From NCBI RefSeq assembly GCF_026213295.1, contig NC_079420.1, positions 10,410,935 to 10,474,934 on the forward strand: a DNA stretch of 64,000 nt, given 5' to 3'. The position numbers were made by a program, and so were the translations under genes. Positions 1 through 40,798 of the stretch are shown piece after piece. The stretch is from Gadus chalcogrammus (Eukaryota > Chordata > Actinopteri > Gadiformes > Gadidae). How positions within the stretch are numbered: the first letter of the stretch is position 1; each line of letters opens with the position of its first letter. The notes under the pieces are model-generated. The model was not told the DNA's origin. It saw only the letters and a list, made by a program, of their open reading frames with translations, and made no database searches.

Positions 1-335
1 CAATTCACACAGTGTGTCTTTTTACAATTTATTTGTTAGTAGTGACAGCCGAACGTTGGGAATGCCCATTCAAGTGAATGGAGCATTCTACAGCATTAAG
101 GAAGAGCTGTGTAATAAACCTAAATAATCCAACATTTAGCATTGTGTAGCATTTTATCCTAGCTATCCATAACCTAACGATGGTTAGTGCTTGCCACTTG
201 GTTCTATGAACATCCTTACTGTACCGACAGCGATTTCTTTTTCTTTTCTTTCTTTTTCTTCTGATAAATGTACTTACTTTGAGTCGTTTTTGATAATAGC
301 GTCTGCTAAAAGGCCATGAATGTAGATGTGAATTT
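1..335 (-). repeat. Dispersed teleost repeat, family A, reverse orientation, in a taf3 intron
   Basis: From about 135 to 335 the reverse strand matches the other family A copies in this window, including the tail with tagctaggataaaatgctac, the block cgctgtcggtacagtaagga and the head with agcagacgc followed by cgactcaaagtaagtaca. Bases 1-135 look like unique intron sequence. The family is recognised by internal comparison only, and I do not know its database name. Confidence 0.75.
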
Positions 336-438
336 AAAGTAACGTGCTGTCAAACCAAGAGCAGTTCTGTGTTCTAATGATCGTCTCCTCGTTAAATGGC
401 TGCTCACACGTTCTCCTTCGATAACGTTCTCCCTCCAG

Positions 439-545
439 ATCCGAGACGAGAGCGGGAACCAGATCTGGATCTGTCCCGGGTGCAACAAGCCCGACGACGG
501 CAGCCCCATGATCGGGTGCGATGGATGCAACGACTGGTACCACTG
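439..545 (+). CDS. taf3: taf3 penultimate exon
   Basis: Acceptor ctccctccag precedes 439 and donor gtaagacc follows 545. It encodes the first two-thirds of the PHD finger (IRDESGNQIWICPGC onwards) and ends after two bases of the Trp codon of WYHW. Confidence 0.94.
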
Positions 546-993
546 GTAAGACCTCCATGTTGTGTATCAATAAATAAACCATGGCTCATTCATAATGAAT
601 AGGACTGATCAAAGAGGATCAGACGATGAACTGCTGCCGTTTGTCACAACGGTCAAGACTTATTTATGTTTAGCTCTATTAATATACAACAATATACAAT
701 GTATCCCTAATGCTACGGTACAGATGGCACCTCTCAGTATGTTTATTAGTTTGTTGCAGCATTTTAACTCGAGTCACTCACTCAATATACTTGGATGTAG
801 ATTTGGTGTCAGTGACCTGTAGTGGGATGTGTGTGTGGGCCCCCCTGTGACCCCCACCGTCTGTCCTCTATTTTCCAGGCCCTGTGTTGGCATCCTCACC
901 GCCCCCCCAGAGGACCAGCAGTGGTTCTGTGTCAAATGTACCAGCAAGAAAAAGGACAAAAAACACAAGAAAAGAAAACACAAACTCCATTGA
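439..993 (+). CDS. taf3: TAF3, TFIID subunit 3, C-terminal PHD finger (last two exons; 5' part outside window)
   Basis: TAF3 is a TFIID subunit whose C-terminal PHD finger reads trimethylated lysine 4 of histone H3 and so anchors TFIID at active promoters in the nucleus. Two exons, 439-545 and 879-993, join in phase (TG+G) and give 74 residues ending at TGA 991-993. The C4HC3 zinc ligands are visible in order: CPGC, CDGC, the His of WYHW, the Cys of WPCVG, and CVKC. The aromatic-cage Trp lies in the IWICPGC stretch. A strongly basic tail (KKKDKKHKKRKHKLH) closes the protein, as in known TAF3. From memory, mammalian TAF3 has CDDCDDWYHW where this copy has CDGCNDWYHW, so two acidic residues are replaced. 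The bromo/histone-fold N-terminus must lie left of base 1. Confidence 0.95.
546..878 (+). other. taf3: taf3 last intron
   Basis: Short AT-rich intron with standard gt/ag ends. No repeat or further exon is seen in it. Confidence 0.85.
879..993 (+). CDS. taf3: taf3 terminal coding exon
   Basis: Acceptor ctattttccag precedes 879. The exon completes the PHD finger (PCVGILTAPPEDQQWFCVKC) and the lysine-rich tail, with stop TGA at 991-993. Confidence 0.94.
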
Positions 994-2400
994 GACTGCC
1001 GATTTTTTCGCGCACGCGTACGCTTGACACTGATATGCGGGGGGGGGGGCTTGCAGCATGGCTGATCAACCTGCAGCTCACTTCCTGTGCACCCTGGTAA
1101 AATAAACCAGCCGCTGTTAATGGACCGCTTGTATAAGAGAAGAAGAAGAAGAAGAAGAAGAAGAAGAAGAAGAGTGAGCTGAGGCCAGCCATCGCCCCCC
1201 TCCCCTCGTCTCCCATTCTTTGGTTCTCTTATGTTTTTACACACTGCCCTCACCTCGTCAGGATACTAGGATTCAGTTTGGAGTCGGTGCTGGGCTGCTT
1301 GTTGATGATAGGAGTCTAAACTTAGCCACGGTTTACTGGAAAATAACCCAAGAATGATCTCCATGAAGTGCATTGTTATGTATGATTTTGATGTGTTTAA
1401 CGTTACTGCAAAAAACGAATTGCAGCAAAATTTCAACTCAACAGTTACCTGCAGTATCATGACATGTCATGTGTATATTTAGAGAAAATGATGGCATTGG
1501 TTATGAGTGAGAATGTGTGTCTGTGCGTTTGTGTGCGTGTGTGTGCGTGTGTATAAAGGTGTAAATACTAACTTCCATGCAGGGTGGGATTTGATCTTCA
1601 GATCCTCACTTGTTAAATCCATTTTCAGATATTGGTTTTAACCCGAATGATTTTCTGTAATTCCTGTACATTTTTTAAATTGAAAGTGTATTTTTATTTG
1701 TTCTTCCGAGGGTTTGTTGCAGACGTTGACTCCAGCTGTGTTCCAGCTGTGCTTGTAACGTAATTAATTTTGCTGATGTTTCAATATTAAAGTTCAACCG
1801 TCAACACGTGAATCTCATTATCATAACAGCATCCGGTAGATTTTTCTATAAACACATTTTCTGTATCTTTTTTTTTTAATTTATCTTTAGATCATACAAA
1901 GCACTGTTTCTGATTTGATCGCGAGTTTGTAATGACTGATTTCTTTGCTTCATGAAAATACATCAGAAATATTCCAACAAAGCCAGTGTCAGACCTGAAG
2001 TTTTGTTTCCACTACACAACCCCTTTAAAACGCATAATAACACGCAGGTTATTTGTTAACTGTATTTTTCTAAACCCGAGGGAAAAATCTGGGCAAGTGG
2101 ATTGTAAATGGAAAATTGCTCTGTCAGGGAAGATTCATAAATTCAAATTATTGCAATATAATCATATAGCTTACTCCATCCTTGAATTATTTTTTGTACT
2201 ATTGCTTAAATGTCAACCCGATTTCTTGATTTGTTTATTCATCCAATTTTTATAATCCTTTTATGGTTTTAGATACTGATCAAATAAAATTTTCATGAAT
2301 GGTCTTTTCATAGTTTCAAGAAGGTATTTTATTTTCTATTTCAGTTACTTGACAAGCAGTCAAGAGTTCTGGGCTAATTGTCAGACAAACCGAGCCAATT
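994..2400 (+). other. taf3: taf3 3'UTR and downstream flank
   Basis: AT-rich non-coding sequence follows the stop. Candidate polyadenylation signals are AATAAA at 1101-1106, ATTAAA at 1786-1791 and AATAAA at 2283-2288. I cannot tell which is used. An (AAG)n run lies at 1138-1174 and a short GT-rich patch near 1512-1556. Confidence 0.6.
1138..1174. repeat. (AGA)n trinucleotide microsatellite
   Basis: About twelve uninterrupted AGA units in the taf3 3'UTR. On the reverse strand it reads as a leucine run, which is only low complexity. Confidence 0.95.
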
Positions 2401-3116
2401 TAAGAAATAACTTAAACATAACTTAAGAGAACCATTATGTCTGCTATATATCACAGAATTGATCCTCGTCAGTTGCAGTCTAAACTTGGACATGCAGTAC
2501 CCCTAACGTCCATATGGTGTCAGTGTTCCAGCACGGAGAGGGAGCGGGCCTAAAAGCCTCTTCAACGTTTCTCCAGTCCGCAGACAGCAGTGTTTCAGCC
2601 TCAGCCTTGCACCTGTCACCATTCAGTCAAACGTTTATTTCCAGGCCAACCTTTGGAGCAGTGTGGGCTGTGGTGAACGTCTGAACGTTTATGTTGGTTT
2701 TCACCCCCACACACCTGTCATTCGTCATTGTGAACTTAAATAGATAGTAAACCTAGATGGAAATTCAGAATTAGAGCTTTAATTACAAGATGAATACTCT
2801 CAATTATATCCAACATATTGCATGTACAGCCAGACACTCTTCATTGTAGAACACATATTGCAAGCAGTAACATTTCCTCCCAACAGCAAGAATCAGACAT
2901 GAATTCTAAGTAAAAGCTTTCTGTGAAATAATCATGTATCAAAAAGAAGCTGTGGCCTTGTGTGGGTTTGCGACCGGAGACCAAAGGAAAGCATGATCTC
3001 TTCCGATAATATCACCAGACGAAGAGGAAGTCACATTTCACTGCAGAGCAGAGAAGCGGAAGAGAAAGGCTTCTTTAAGAGTTGCAGAGTCTCCAGATGA
3101 CGAACCAAAGAGCTGT

Positions 3117-3286
<170 letters not shown>

Positions 3287-4802
3287 CCGCTGGCTTTAAT
3301 CGGGTTTGGTTTGCACCCCAGCGCCGCTCACCTACACAGGGGAGCGTGTTCTTCCAAATCCAAATCTACCACATTACGCAGAAAAACCGAATTCTTGTTC
3401 TTAGGTGAGATCCTTCCACGTTACACCAGTGTGAGATTTCTCAAAGGTCGCAGATACAGGAGCACTCACCCCCTCCGTCTCACTGCCGTCCCTCCTCTCG
3501 TCTATCAATCACCTGCACGGTGGCAGGAGTCACAGCTTATTACCGGCATCCGTCTGATCATAAATTCTCCACACCAGGGTACGTTGAACAACTCCTGCAA
3601 CGACAGGGCCTGCAAATGCATGCCGTTAAAAATGTGTCTTTGCTCTTATCGTCTGATTCTAAACAGCTATGTCAAGCTCCGTCTTTTTCTGCCTTCTGAA
3701 CAGAAGATTTGAATAACATCAAGCAGATGTTAAATATGTCAACAGTCAATACTCATTTTGTACGTTTATCATACGTTTTTTTTTCCCGTTTCGCACAGCA
3801 ACACAAACCACATGACAGGCGGGTGATGGGTCCCATGAGAGCACAGGTGTGGAGGGAGAGCTGTGGGCCGTTCTCAGAGGGTCTCCGAGGCCTGATGTCA
3901 ACATGTGGTGTCATTAGAGCCGATCACTTGACAAGCATGGCTGCTCGTTTGGCCTCACAGCAGCGGTGCCAAGATAACATAGTTCACTCATTTCCTTCCC
4001 CTTTACGAGAAACCTCAAACAATTATAGCATCAGTGCAACATCGTTTTTTAATAGAGACAAAGTCGCTCATTTATAACAGGGACAAAGTATTGAATACAG
4101 TATACATAGTAAAGTACAGTGTCCAATGCACTGGGACCAACCACAGGTCTGAGATCTAATGCTCAAGTCCCTTCACAGCTCCATTACCGCATCTCACGGT
4201 CAGGCTCTTAATTGCATGTGGGACTCATGACCTTTGGTCCGCGTGACGTCCAGCCAGCGGTGTGTCTCTCACGGGGGATCAGAGCTCCAGTCTCTACTTG
4301 GGCCTGTGGCACCAGGAACGCTAAGCTCCAGTACTTCTGCAAAGGGCGGGATTTAATCATCAGCCTTTAAAATATTCATGTCAGTGGAAAGAGTCTCAGA
4401 GTCAGGCCCTGTTAGTAATGGAGGGAATGTGGAGGCGTGTGCTCAAGGAGGCTAGGAAGGAATGCGTCGACGTTTTGGTTTTTATTGTGCGTTATAGACA
4501 ATCGTACCTTGTGTCAGCGTTTAGCTGCTGCTCGGCACCGTGTGTCATTTACATACCAGATGCATGCCGGCACAGAGAGACCACTATCTCTCTGGCCCAG
4601 AGCATGTGTTTACAACACGGGAGAAGAGCACAGGACAGATTTAAGTGTGGTAGCCTATTCCAAACAATGCATACACTTAGCGCCATATACACACGATCTA
4701 TAGATAGGTTCAATGAATAATGTACACATATGCATGCATAAACACAATAAACCGCATGTTTTAATGGCGACTAAAGAACAAGGAGTTGCAGAGTTATGTA
4801 AT

Positions 4803-4834
4803 CCTTACCACCCCCCCCCCCCTCCCCCCCCCCT
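4803..4834. repeat. Poly-C tract
   Basis: Two C runs separated by a single CT. G-quadruplex potential on the reverse strand. Confidence 0.9.
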
Positions 4835-5054
4835 TCAGACAGAACGTACCGCAGATACGCTGGGATGTTACCGAGCAGCCAGGGAGCTGAGCGGGTTCAT
4901 CATCGCCACCTTACTATTACATCCTTGATGAGCTGTGCTCTCACCTTCCTCCTCCCCGTCCACACCTCCCCTTCACGGGGAACGCCTCGGTCCTCGGCCG
5001 TGCCACAGCCAGGTATTGTCGATCTGACTTCCAGGGTTTCTTTGGACAGGGACT

Positions 5055-5400
5055 TACATTCACATTTACATTCGGAGCATTCAGCCGACGCTTTTATCCA
5101 AAGCGACTTACAATAAGTACATTTGTCAGAAGAAGGACGAACAACAATATATCACTGTCGGTACAGTAAGGATGTTCATTGAACAAAGTGCCAAGCACTA
5201 ACAATCGTTAGGTTAACCAATTCCCTGCATACACAAGAGATAGCTAGGATAAGGCGCTACACGATGCTAAGTACTATTTCTAAGTGCAAGGACGTACAAC
5301 ATACAATTAGTGCATACATTAAGTGCCAGGAGGTACAACATAATATAAGTAGGAGGGTGTGGGAGAGGGTGGCTATGAAGAGTCTACGTGAACTCTGAAC
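5055..5400 (+). repeat. Dispersed teleost repeat, family A
   Basis: It starts with ttacattcacatttacattcggagcattcag and contains tttatccaaagcgacttaca, then the cactgtcggtacagtaagg block and the tagctaggataaggcgctac block. It ends near agagtctacgtgaactc, a tail shared with the copy at 23675. Confidence 0.8.
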
Positions 5401-5694
5401 AGCCAGCTTGAAGGACCAGCCTGCGGCCACAGATGGAGCAGAGCGGGAGATGAGCTGGTTCTGTGTCACGTTCCTGACCCGGCGAGACGGAGTCGGTTTA
5501 CAGGACGTTAGTACAGCAGTCCACGTGAGAACATTCTCTCAGAGGCGGTGGGGGTACAGGCAGTCCGTGGACGGACCAAACAGGATGTCTGTTCTCCGGA
5601 TGTTAACCATAGCTGCTGTGAGTTATGTCAGACTTCTCCACTGACAGGTTACGCAGGATCTCCATGACAACTTTGTTCCAAGATCGGTGACCTC

Positions 5695-5895
5695 CCCTTC
5701 ATCCAATAAACTCACCTTCATCCGATGTACGCACCCTGATCAAATTAACCTGCCATCATCAGACGAACACATCATCATCCAATGAGGCCACCGTCTCCGA
5801 GGAACTCACCATCATCGAATTAACTCACCATCTTCTGAAAAGCTCACCATCATCAAATGAACTATCATCCAATGCAGTGAACATCATCCATCACA
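5695..5895. repeat. Degenerate minisatellite, unit about 22-24 bases
   Basis: Imperfect repeats of a ctcaccatcatccaatgaa-like motif in about eight copies, interspersed with variants such as ctcaccatcatcgaattaa. Confidence 0.65.
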
Positions 5896-6544
5896 CTCAT
5901 AGACTGAGGGATCACCACATGTGACAGCAGCACCTGCCCCCATTAGCCAGCCGCTATATTTATATTACTGTTGAGGCCGCGCACGTGCATTCTGCCTCCC
6001 GTTTGAATTAGCCCCCTCCCTCATCGCAATTTTAATTTCTTTGTGTAACTAGTCTGGTTGTACCAGGGCCAATTCAGGCATCGCACACCAGTAGACGACG
6101 CAGCACAAGACAGGGAAGAAAGAAGGGAAATGATTAAGGCCTCATCTTATCGCTAATGTTGCGTTCCTCTAATGGAGCTGAACCCCTATTAGGGAACCGA
6201 GACGGCGGCCCCCCCGGGGGGAAGGCAGAGGTTGAAGTGACACCTCCCATCTAAACTGCTGGGCTAATGTTATTGTTGCAGCTTAGCAGAAATGATGGTG
6301 AACATGCAAATGTTCCGAGTTGTATGGAGAGCATGTGTTTATGGAGCCACACACGGGCCCTAAACACTCCACACACACCGCCTTTGTGTCCTGCTCCTTC
6401 CTCAGTAGTTCTGCCTGAAAGGCAAATCAGGTTTTATTTTTTTTTATTGTTGTTTTTTTTACTCACATGCAAATTGCTGCTCCACAAAGCCTTTGATGGA
6501 ACGGAAGGCTGTGTGCTTCAGAGATGTGCTCTGGATCTCGCAAT

Positions 6545-6547
<3 letters not shown>

Positions 6548-6614
<67 letters not shown>

Positions 6615-6640
6615 GTGCGTGTGTGCGTGCGTGTGTGTGT
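6548..6640. repeat. (GT)n microsatellite
   Basis: GT dinucleotides with a few GC interruptions towards the 3' end. Confidence 0.97.
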
Positions 6641-6818
6641 CTGAAGCTCTGCTTTCAGGGGAAGGACTGGGGAACACTTTCTCCTGTTTTGGTAGAACCA
6701 GTTTTAACGTTTTGCACATGCGACGCATGCACAGACACATGTCACATTTTTGCAGCGCACGCTATTCCAAACCAAGGCAGTATGGGGAGGGCCCTGGGGC
6801 GTAACGGGCCCGCCAACG

Positions 6819-6850
6819 GTGGAATACCCTGCCGTGGCAGGGTATTCCAC
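6819..6850. repeat. Perfect 15-base inverted repeat with 2-base loop
   Basis: Arms gtggaataccctgcc and ggcagggtattccac are exact complements separated by gt. Past a small bulge, aacgg (left) and ccgtt (right) pair again. No T-run follows, and no gene assignment can be made. Confidence 0.85.
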
Positions 6851-7599
6851 AGCCGTTCTCATTGACCATAGGATAACAAGCACAAGTCCAGAGAGCGATT
6901 ATGTAATCACCCTGCTTGGGAACATAAATGAATGCCATCAAAGATGGCTGCTCACAGATTTAGCAGAAGGCTATCTTTACCTCTTCTGTCTGGCTATAAT
7001 GGTGACATCAGAGCGCATACAGCCTGTTCTCTCTGCATTTCAGTGGATTATTGCCAAACTCCTGGCATGGTGGGAATGTCACACATGTGGTCGTCCTGTC
7101 TGTCATGAGGCTCGGCAGTAAAGCAGTCTGTGGTCCAACGATGACAGCAGACCGCTCTAGGGGGGACAGGGCTCCTCATAGACACCTTGGAAACAGGTGT
7201 CCTCAACCCACTTAATAGTATAACGCTGTATCTATAATGGACCCCATGGACACAGCTGACAATACAAGTAGAAAAACAAACCATTGTCTTGCTGGCTCTC
7301 TCCTCTCTCTGTGTTTACACGGGCCTTACCGGGCTAACACCAGGCAAGGCGAGCGACCGGGTGCAAGTGGATGAGTGCTCATATACAGGGCTGATATTTA
7401 TATCTGGTGCCAGTATTTGCTCTCATTTACCCTCATCCCAATCGCAAACTTGTTCAAGTCCAAGTCCCATCTCCCCCCCCCCCCTCCCGCACTCTGATAG
7501 GATTGTCAATTAGTGGAAAGGAGAGTGCTTCTGCTGGGGCGGCCAGCTCTCCAGCAAGCGAACTGGGCCGCGGCGTTGGACACAGGCTCAACAATGCAT

Positions 7600-7813
7600 T
7601 AGCACACGATGAGCTGTCAGGCAGGATTATTTCAGCCACGCCAGTCAGTGGAGGGGGTGGCGCGCTCTGCTGCACTAAAGCGAGGAGAAAGAGAAGGGGG
7701 CGGGAGTGAGACGCGCGGAGCAAAGAGGGAGAGAAACACAGTGTGGATAGAGAGAGGAGGAAAGGAAAAGTGGTCATTGCACAAGGTGGATTTCTGTTTT
7801 GTCCGGAGCACCA
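7600..7813 (+). promoter_or_regulatory. celf2: Probable celf2 promoter and 5'UTR (upstream first exon)
   Basis: Moderately GC-rich, purine-rich sequence leads into the start codon at 7814. No TATA box is evident. The placement rests only on its position before the first coding exon. Confidence 0.45.
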
Positions 7814-35219
<27,406 letters not shown>

Positions 35220-36107
35220 TCCCCCCCCTCCCCCTTTACCAACCCCCCCGCCCCTGCTTCCCCGTTAGCACTGCTAGGGTAAGTGCACCGACCACCCGGG
35301 CCCCCAGCGGCAGAGGCAGCGAGGCGGACGGGGGGGGAGGGGGGCGGGCTCGTCTTTCTAAGTCTATTCTACTTTCTTTTTTTTATGGTTGCCAATTCCC
35401 ATGTGCCATTTTTGAAACGGTACCTTGTACAACATTGAGTTCCTCCATGTGTTTCTTTATTTTTTGGATTGTTTCTCAAAGTGTTTTAATTTAAGTGGAT
35501 ATTTATGACGGTCGCTGGTTTTTCAAAAGGCACGCGTTTGTGTCTTTTTTTTTTGTAGTTTTAAAAGATTTACAGTTTTGACATTTTATTGCCATCACAT
35601 TTCATCGCCTGCAGGGGGCGCTAGAGGGAAGGCGTGGCCCCAGTGTTTAGCCTCCCTGTGTGTGGAAACCCCGTCATTGCTACCACCTTAGCTCGTTAGC
35701 CCAGCTCTGCTCTTGTCTGTCTCGCTAATGTCTCTGTAGCCACGCCCTGTTCAGTTAGGCCGCCTCCTCTTCCTTACAATTTCTTCCAATCATTCCACAC
35801 ACACACACACACACACAGACACAGACACAGACACAGACACACACACACACACGGAGGGCGGGTCCAGGCTGATCTCTTGGGTGCCAACGATATTATTTGC
35901 ATGGGGAGGGGAGAGGGGGGGGCTTCTATCATATGCGTTGGTGTTTTCGCTTCTTTTGAATATCCGTGTTGTCTGTTCGTCAAAGGGCTGAGGTCACGGT
36001 GGGACACCCGACTCCTCCCTGTCGTCTGTTTGTAAGCTGTGAGTCATTGCTCTATGGTTCCTGTGCTGTGGCCCTAACTTCTCTCCCTCTCTGTCTCCTT
36101 CCTCTCG

Positions 36108-36143
<36 letters not shown>

Positions 36144-39100
36144 GTTCCTTCTGTCGTCTCTATCTTTTATGTTTTTCCTCCCTTTTAGAACAACTCTCCA
36201 TGCCTGTTTGCCCATCATTAGCCTAGCATGCCTCCATGGTGTTGAACAGCCAAACCCTGGCCTCATCATCCCACCATTGTCTGTGGTGTCTCTCTCTTAA
36301 AGCCCGCCGACCAGTACCTGGCCACCCACTGACCCCCTGACCCTATAGCTCAGTCTGATTTCTGCATGTATATTGCATTTCTTTTTGTTTTTTCTTAAAA
36401 ATGTGACGGGTGGTAGGGTGATGAAGAAAATCAATGTGAAAACGTACCTACTCTCAATTCATTTAAGAGATTTCTTTTTTGTAAATGTTTAAAAGCCTGT
36501 GGGATTTCGTTATTTTTTTCTTTTTCTTTTTTGTTTTAAGAAATTAGCTTGGTTTTGATGTTGCTTTCAGTTTACCTCTCAGTAAAGTTAACTTGAAAGT
36601 TGAATACAGGGACTGGCACGAAGCTGTGCCATTTGGTGCCATTAGCAATATGTTGGCTTCTAAAACGAATGACCACTTTCCAACCCTTTGGAAGGTCAGA
36701 CAGGGGCCCTCAGTGCTCTTTGATGGTTTCTAAATTTTGCGGGCAGTGTAAAGATTTCCACTAAGGCTGTTAAGATAAAATGTAATTTTTTTTTTTTTTT
36801 GCTTTACATTTATTAAAAGAAAATCCAGTGCATTTGCTTTCTCCTCTTTCAGAGCTATCGATGGCACAATAAAAAGGTCCATTTGCTCTGGCGGGAGAAA
36901 TGGCGACCTACACATGAGTCAACTTTTTTAGAACTGATTCACAAATAGACAATCTGTGGTTTAAATGCACACTTAGATTACCTATATTTTATACCATTGA
37001 ATCTAGAGAAGTTTAACTAACAGGAACCCAGACCAACGCGGGTTTCTGTCATCCGTGACCGCGTTCTTCAGTTCATGAAGTTTTTAAAGAGGACGAAATT
37101 AGTTTGCTCGAATCCAAACAGCCTTCTGAGTGTCGTTTCTTAGTAGAGCAACGCTCGAGTTTGGGTGACAAAAGAATCCTCTGCATTCATTTTCTATTTC
37201 GCCCTCTTAGGGGGGGGGAAATAACTTATACTTGGTATGGAAGGGTCCCAACTCAAACATGTCGTTTTTTTTTCCCCATTCATTAAAAAAAGGTCACATT
37301 TTGTGTAAAATTTCTGTGGTACGTCTTGACAAGTTTCGGTGAATATCCTTGTTCATTTCATTTTTAATTGATGTTACCTTTTTTGATTTGGTGTGGATGT
37401 TTCACATTTAAAGATGATTTAATATGTAATAACAGATGCCAGACATATTTTACAAGTGCCCATGTATCATTGTTTATTCTTTCTTCGTAATTTCTCGTGA
37501 TGGTACCCAAATTTAACTCTCACCGTAACACGACACGTTCACACACACATTGCTGGATAGACGCAGTACGCTTTATAACGCACCACCACCCATGGGAGCC
37601 CCTGAACCACGCCTCAGACACGAGGCCCCCCCCGCGGCCCTCTGCACATTTTTATATAAACACGCCCGACGTTGTCCGTTCTAAAGTGGCACGCTCTTTA
37701 CGTTAATTCAGTTTGGTTTTCCCGGCAGCAGCAGCACCCAGAGTCAAAGAATCGCACCACGGTCACCGGAACACTTTGGTTCACGAATGCATTCCATTTT
37801 AACACAAGGTTTACAAAGTAAAAGTCTTTATTAGGGTAGACGTGTCGGGCTGACCCTGGTAATTACAGCTGCACCACAATCGCCCACGAAGGGTTTCCAA
37901 ATACCGCGAGCACCCCGGCCGCCGCGGCACTAGGAGAAAACAATTGTCGACTCAGGGTTTTTCTGTGTGTACCGATGTCACACCGATGGGATTAAAATAC
38001 TAAATGCACAATTGTAATCATCTGACACGTTCTTCTGTTCTATCGTTTTTTCTTTTCTTAGTTATTTAAAAATGATCCAAGATGGTACCAACATTTTTAA
38101 TGTTTTTTCGTTCGGAGCATCGCCAGAGTTAAGCACAAACATGGGAGAATCTTCCATTTCACTGTCGTATGGGCGGTGTGTCCCAGTTAAAAAAAATACA
38201 ACGGTACCACGGATTTCACTTTTGAATATGGGTTTGTGCTTTTTGCAGCGTGGTTTTCTATCCAAATGCAATACAATACTCAAAGTGCCATATGTGTCTA
38301 AAAACTGCCTACACATTCTATTAGGCCTTGGTTGGAGAGTTCGCAGTTTGACTTCTGAAGTCTGTTTATGCCAGTGTTATGAAGACTTGGTCCCAAGCTT
38401 GTGTTTTTGAGTTATTGATAAATGTGTATTGTGATGTACTACCCTTTTTTTTTGAATGATTTTTGGTCAAAACGTATGTACATTCACAATAAACTACCCT
38501 AAACGTCTAACTGTCAAACCTTGTTGTGGGTGTAAAGAAAAGACAAAAAAACATTGTGCTGTTAACACTTCACCAAGCGGCCACTGAACCAAAGCCGCCC
38601 TCGTTGAGACGTAAAGAGGGTTTGGTTGGGTGGTCTGCGCTGGTGAAGTGCTGCCAGTACTGATACATGAACACAGTGTATTTACCACATCGTAAAGGTC
38701 AAAGGTCGAGACTCTTCAGGGGCTTCCATTGCAAACTGTCATCTCTGGACCCTTCCACCCACGTTGTGTTCCTGTCTTCATTCAAAGTGCTTTTCTTTCT
38801 ATAGTAGTACAGTAGGTTTGCATCTATCGATATTGTCTGGTCCAAGGAAGTAAAAAAACAAAACAAAAAAAACTAGCTTGCCCTGTTTAATTTCTTTTGT
38901 TCCGATATAGTCGTTAGGATTCTCATGGTTCACCAACAAGTTTCATAGGTGTTGTCTTGATAAAAGCCAAAAAGTGGGTGCATCTTGATGTGATCTGTAC
39001 ACATAAACTTTGTTTTATCAACTTTTTTTCAAATGGCTCGATTAAAGAAAAAAGAAAAAAACAAACACAAAAAAGAAAAAAACACGACAAAATGACAAAT

Positions 39101-39200
39101 AGGATTTCCAATTTCTAATACTGGTTGTTCATATGTATTTTGTACCAGTGAAGCTTTTTATATTGGAAATTAAAGGAAAAAAAACTATCTTGGAAAAAAA
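35220..39200 (+). other. celf2: celf2 3'UTR, about 4 kb
   Basis: T-rich non-coding sequence, typical of the long CELF2 3'UTR. Candidate polyadenylation signals are AATAAA at 38488-38493 and ATTAAA at 39169-39174, the latter followed by a GT-rich stretch, so I take about 39190 as the probable end. It includes a CA patch (35798-35853) and a CT patch (36105-36145). Confidence 0.7.
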
Positions 39201-40798
39201 TGTGTCTGGCCTCTGACTGTGGCCCTGAGACCTGGCCTGGGGGTCGCCATGGTGATCAAGATATTAATACACTATTCATTTCTCATGTTGGGGGTGGGGG
39301 GTAGGATGCTCTTAATCGTGGTAAGTTTCATGTTAGTATCGTGCTGTCCCACATGATTTAGCATTCAGCAGCAGGATTTAGTAAACTTGTGTTTAGTAAA
39401 CTAATTGTCTTAGTTTGATTAGCAGGTAAACTATCTGTTTAAGTTTGGGCTTTTGCTTTTGAACCTGTCGTTTCTGTTCCTTCCCATATCGGAGTGTGTA
39501 GAAAGACTCAATGTTTTTTTGGTCAGTGTTAGTTCATGTGTGGTGTGTTTCTTTCTGCCTCTGTCTCAAATTAAACCATTTCCCCTAATATTGGATGTGT
39601 CTTTGTGTGTTGTGTGGTCCCGTTGTCCAGTGTTGTAAAGACATTTACAATCCTCCCCAGTGTGTCCTGTCTCCCTAACCTGTTTCTATCCATCGTGCTT
39701 CTTTGATTTGATTTGTTTGAGTGACGGCAGGCTTGGGTAATAATGGGTAGGCATCATTAAGAGGTCCTCCAGGGACGAGATGAGGGAGGGAGGGGGGGTC
39801 TGGTCCATGTTCTCTAAAGGATCTGTTGGGTCCACCAAGATCACCGCAGAGGGTAACAAAATATAATCAAGACCGCACACTAACACTTCACACGGTATTG
39901 CATTGCCACAAGTTTAATTAGTTTCCATATTTTATGAGGAACTGGTTTACAGATTGGCATTGAATTGGGTTTAATTATTCAACCACCTTCACAAAGATTT
40001 ATTTGTCAGAGCCTTATGCCTTCTCCTGTGCATTATGGCCTGAAGAGAAAGATAGGTGAATGCCGATTTAAAAAAAAAAAAAAAAAAACGATCAGTATAC
40101 TAGCCTAAAGTTAAAGCATTAATGGACCAATGTGGACAGCCTCTTCTTTTCAGCCCTGGACATAAGCTGCAATGAACCATCTAGTGATGGACGACTTCCT
40201 TTTAATATGTAGACAATCGTAGAAGACTAAACATTACTTTGTATCAGTGTTGTGCACGTACAGATTTGGACGGTACGTCTTCATTCAAATTGTGCCCTCC
40301 GGGTCGAGGAAACAAGTCCGAACTTCATCGGCAAAGGATTTAAAAACACATCGTAGGTATGGAAGCATCCAGTCATACAACCAGTCTAGGGAAAATAACT
40401 TAACTTAATGACGATCATCACAAAAAGGGCAAGGCCAGGGGAGCCAACGGCTGCGGAGTTCCTCCTGCCAAGTCGAACTGACCGCATTTTGTAAAGGTTT
40501 TTGGCTTTCTGCATAATGGGGGGGGGGTCAGGGGTCACAGCCTTGGCTGAGCGCACTTGTTGCGTCACGGCTCCAATTTGGTCTACAATATGAACTCGCG
40601 TCGATCCAGACTTTATTCTGCGACCATTGTCTCCAGGTCGTGTGGGTCCAGATCAGAAGGATCAATAATCAATCATTAGTTGAGGACAGAAAGTAAGACT
40701 TGAAGATTCCCAACGTGACGAGAGCTTCCTCCTCTCAGCCAATGAGCTTGGGTTTCTCCGGCGCCTCCCATCTAGTGTGTGTGTGTGTGTTTTTATAA
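39200..40798. other. celf2-dhtkd1 intergenic region
   Basis: AT-rich unique sequence with an A run at 40070-40088. No coding exon, RNA gene or clear repeat is recognised. Confidence 0.65.

Noticed and set aside
36189..36300. Possible extra 3' exon after ccctcccttttag
   Set aside because: The celf2 reading frame already ends at 35219 with the family's normal C-terminus. This is 3'UTR.
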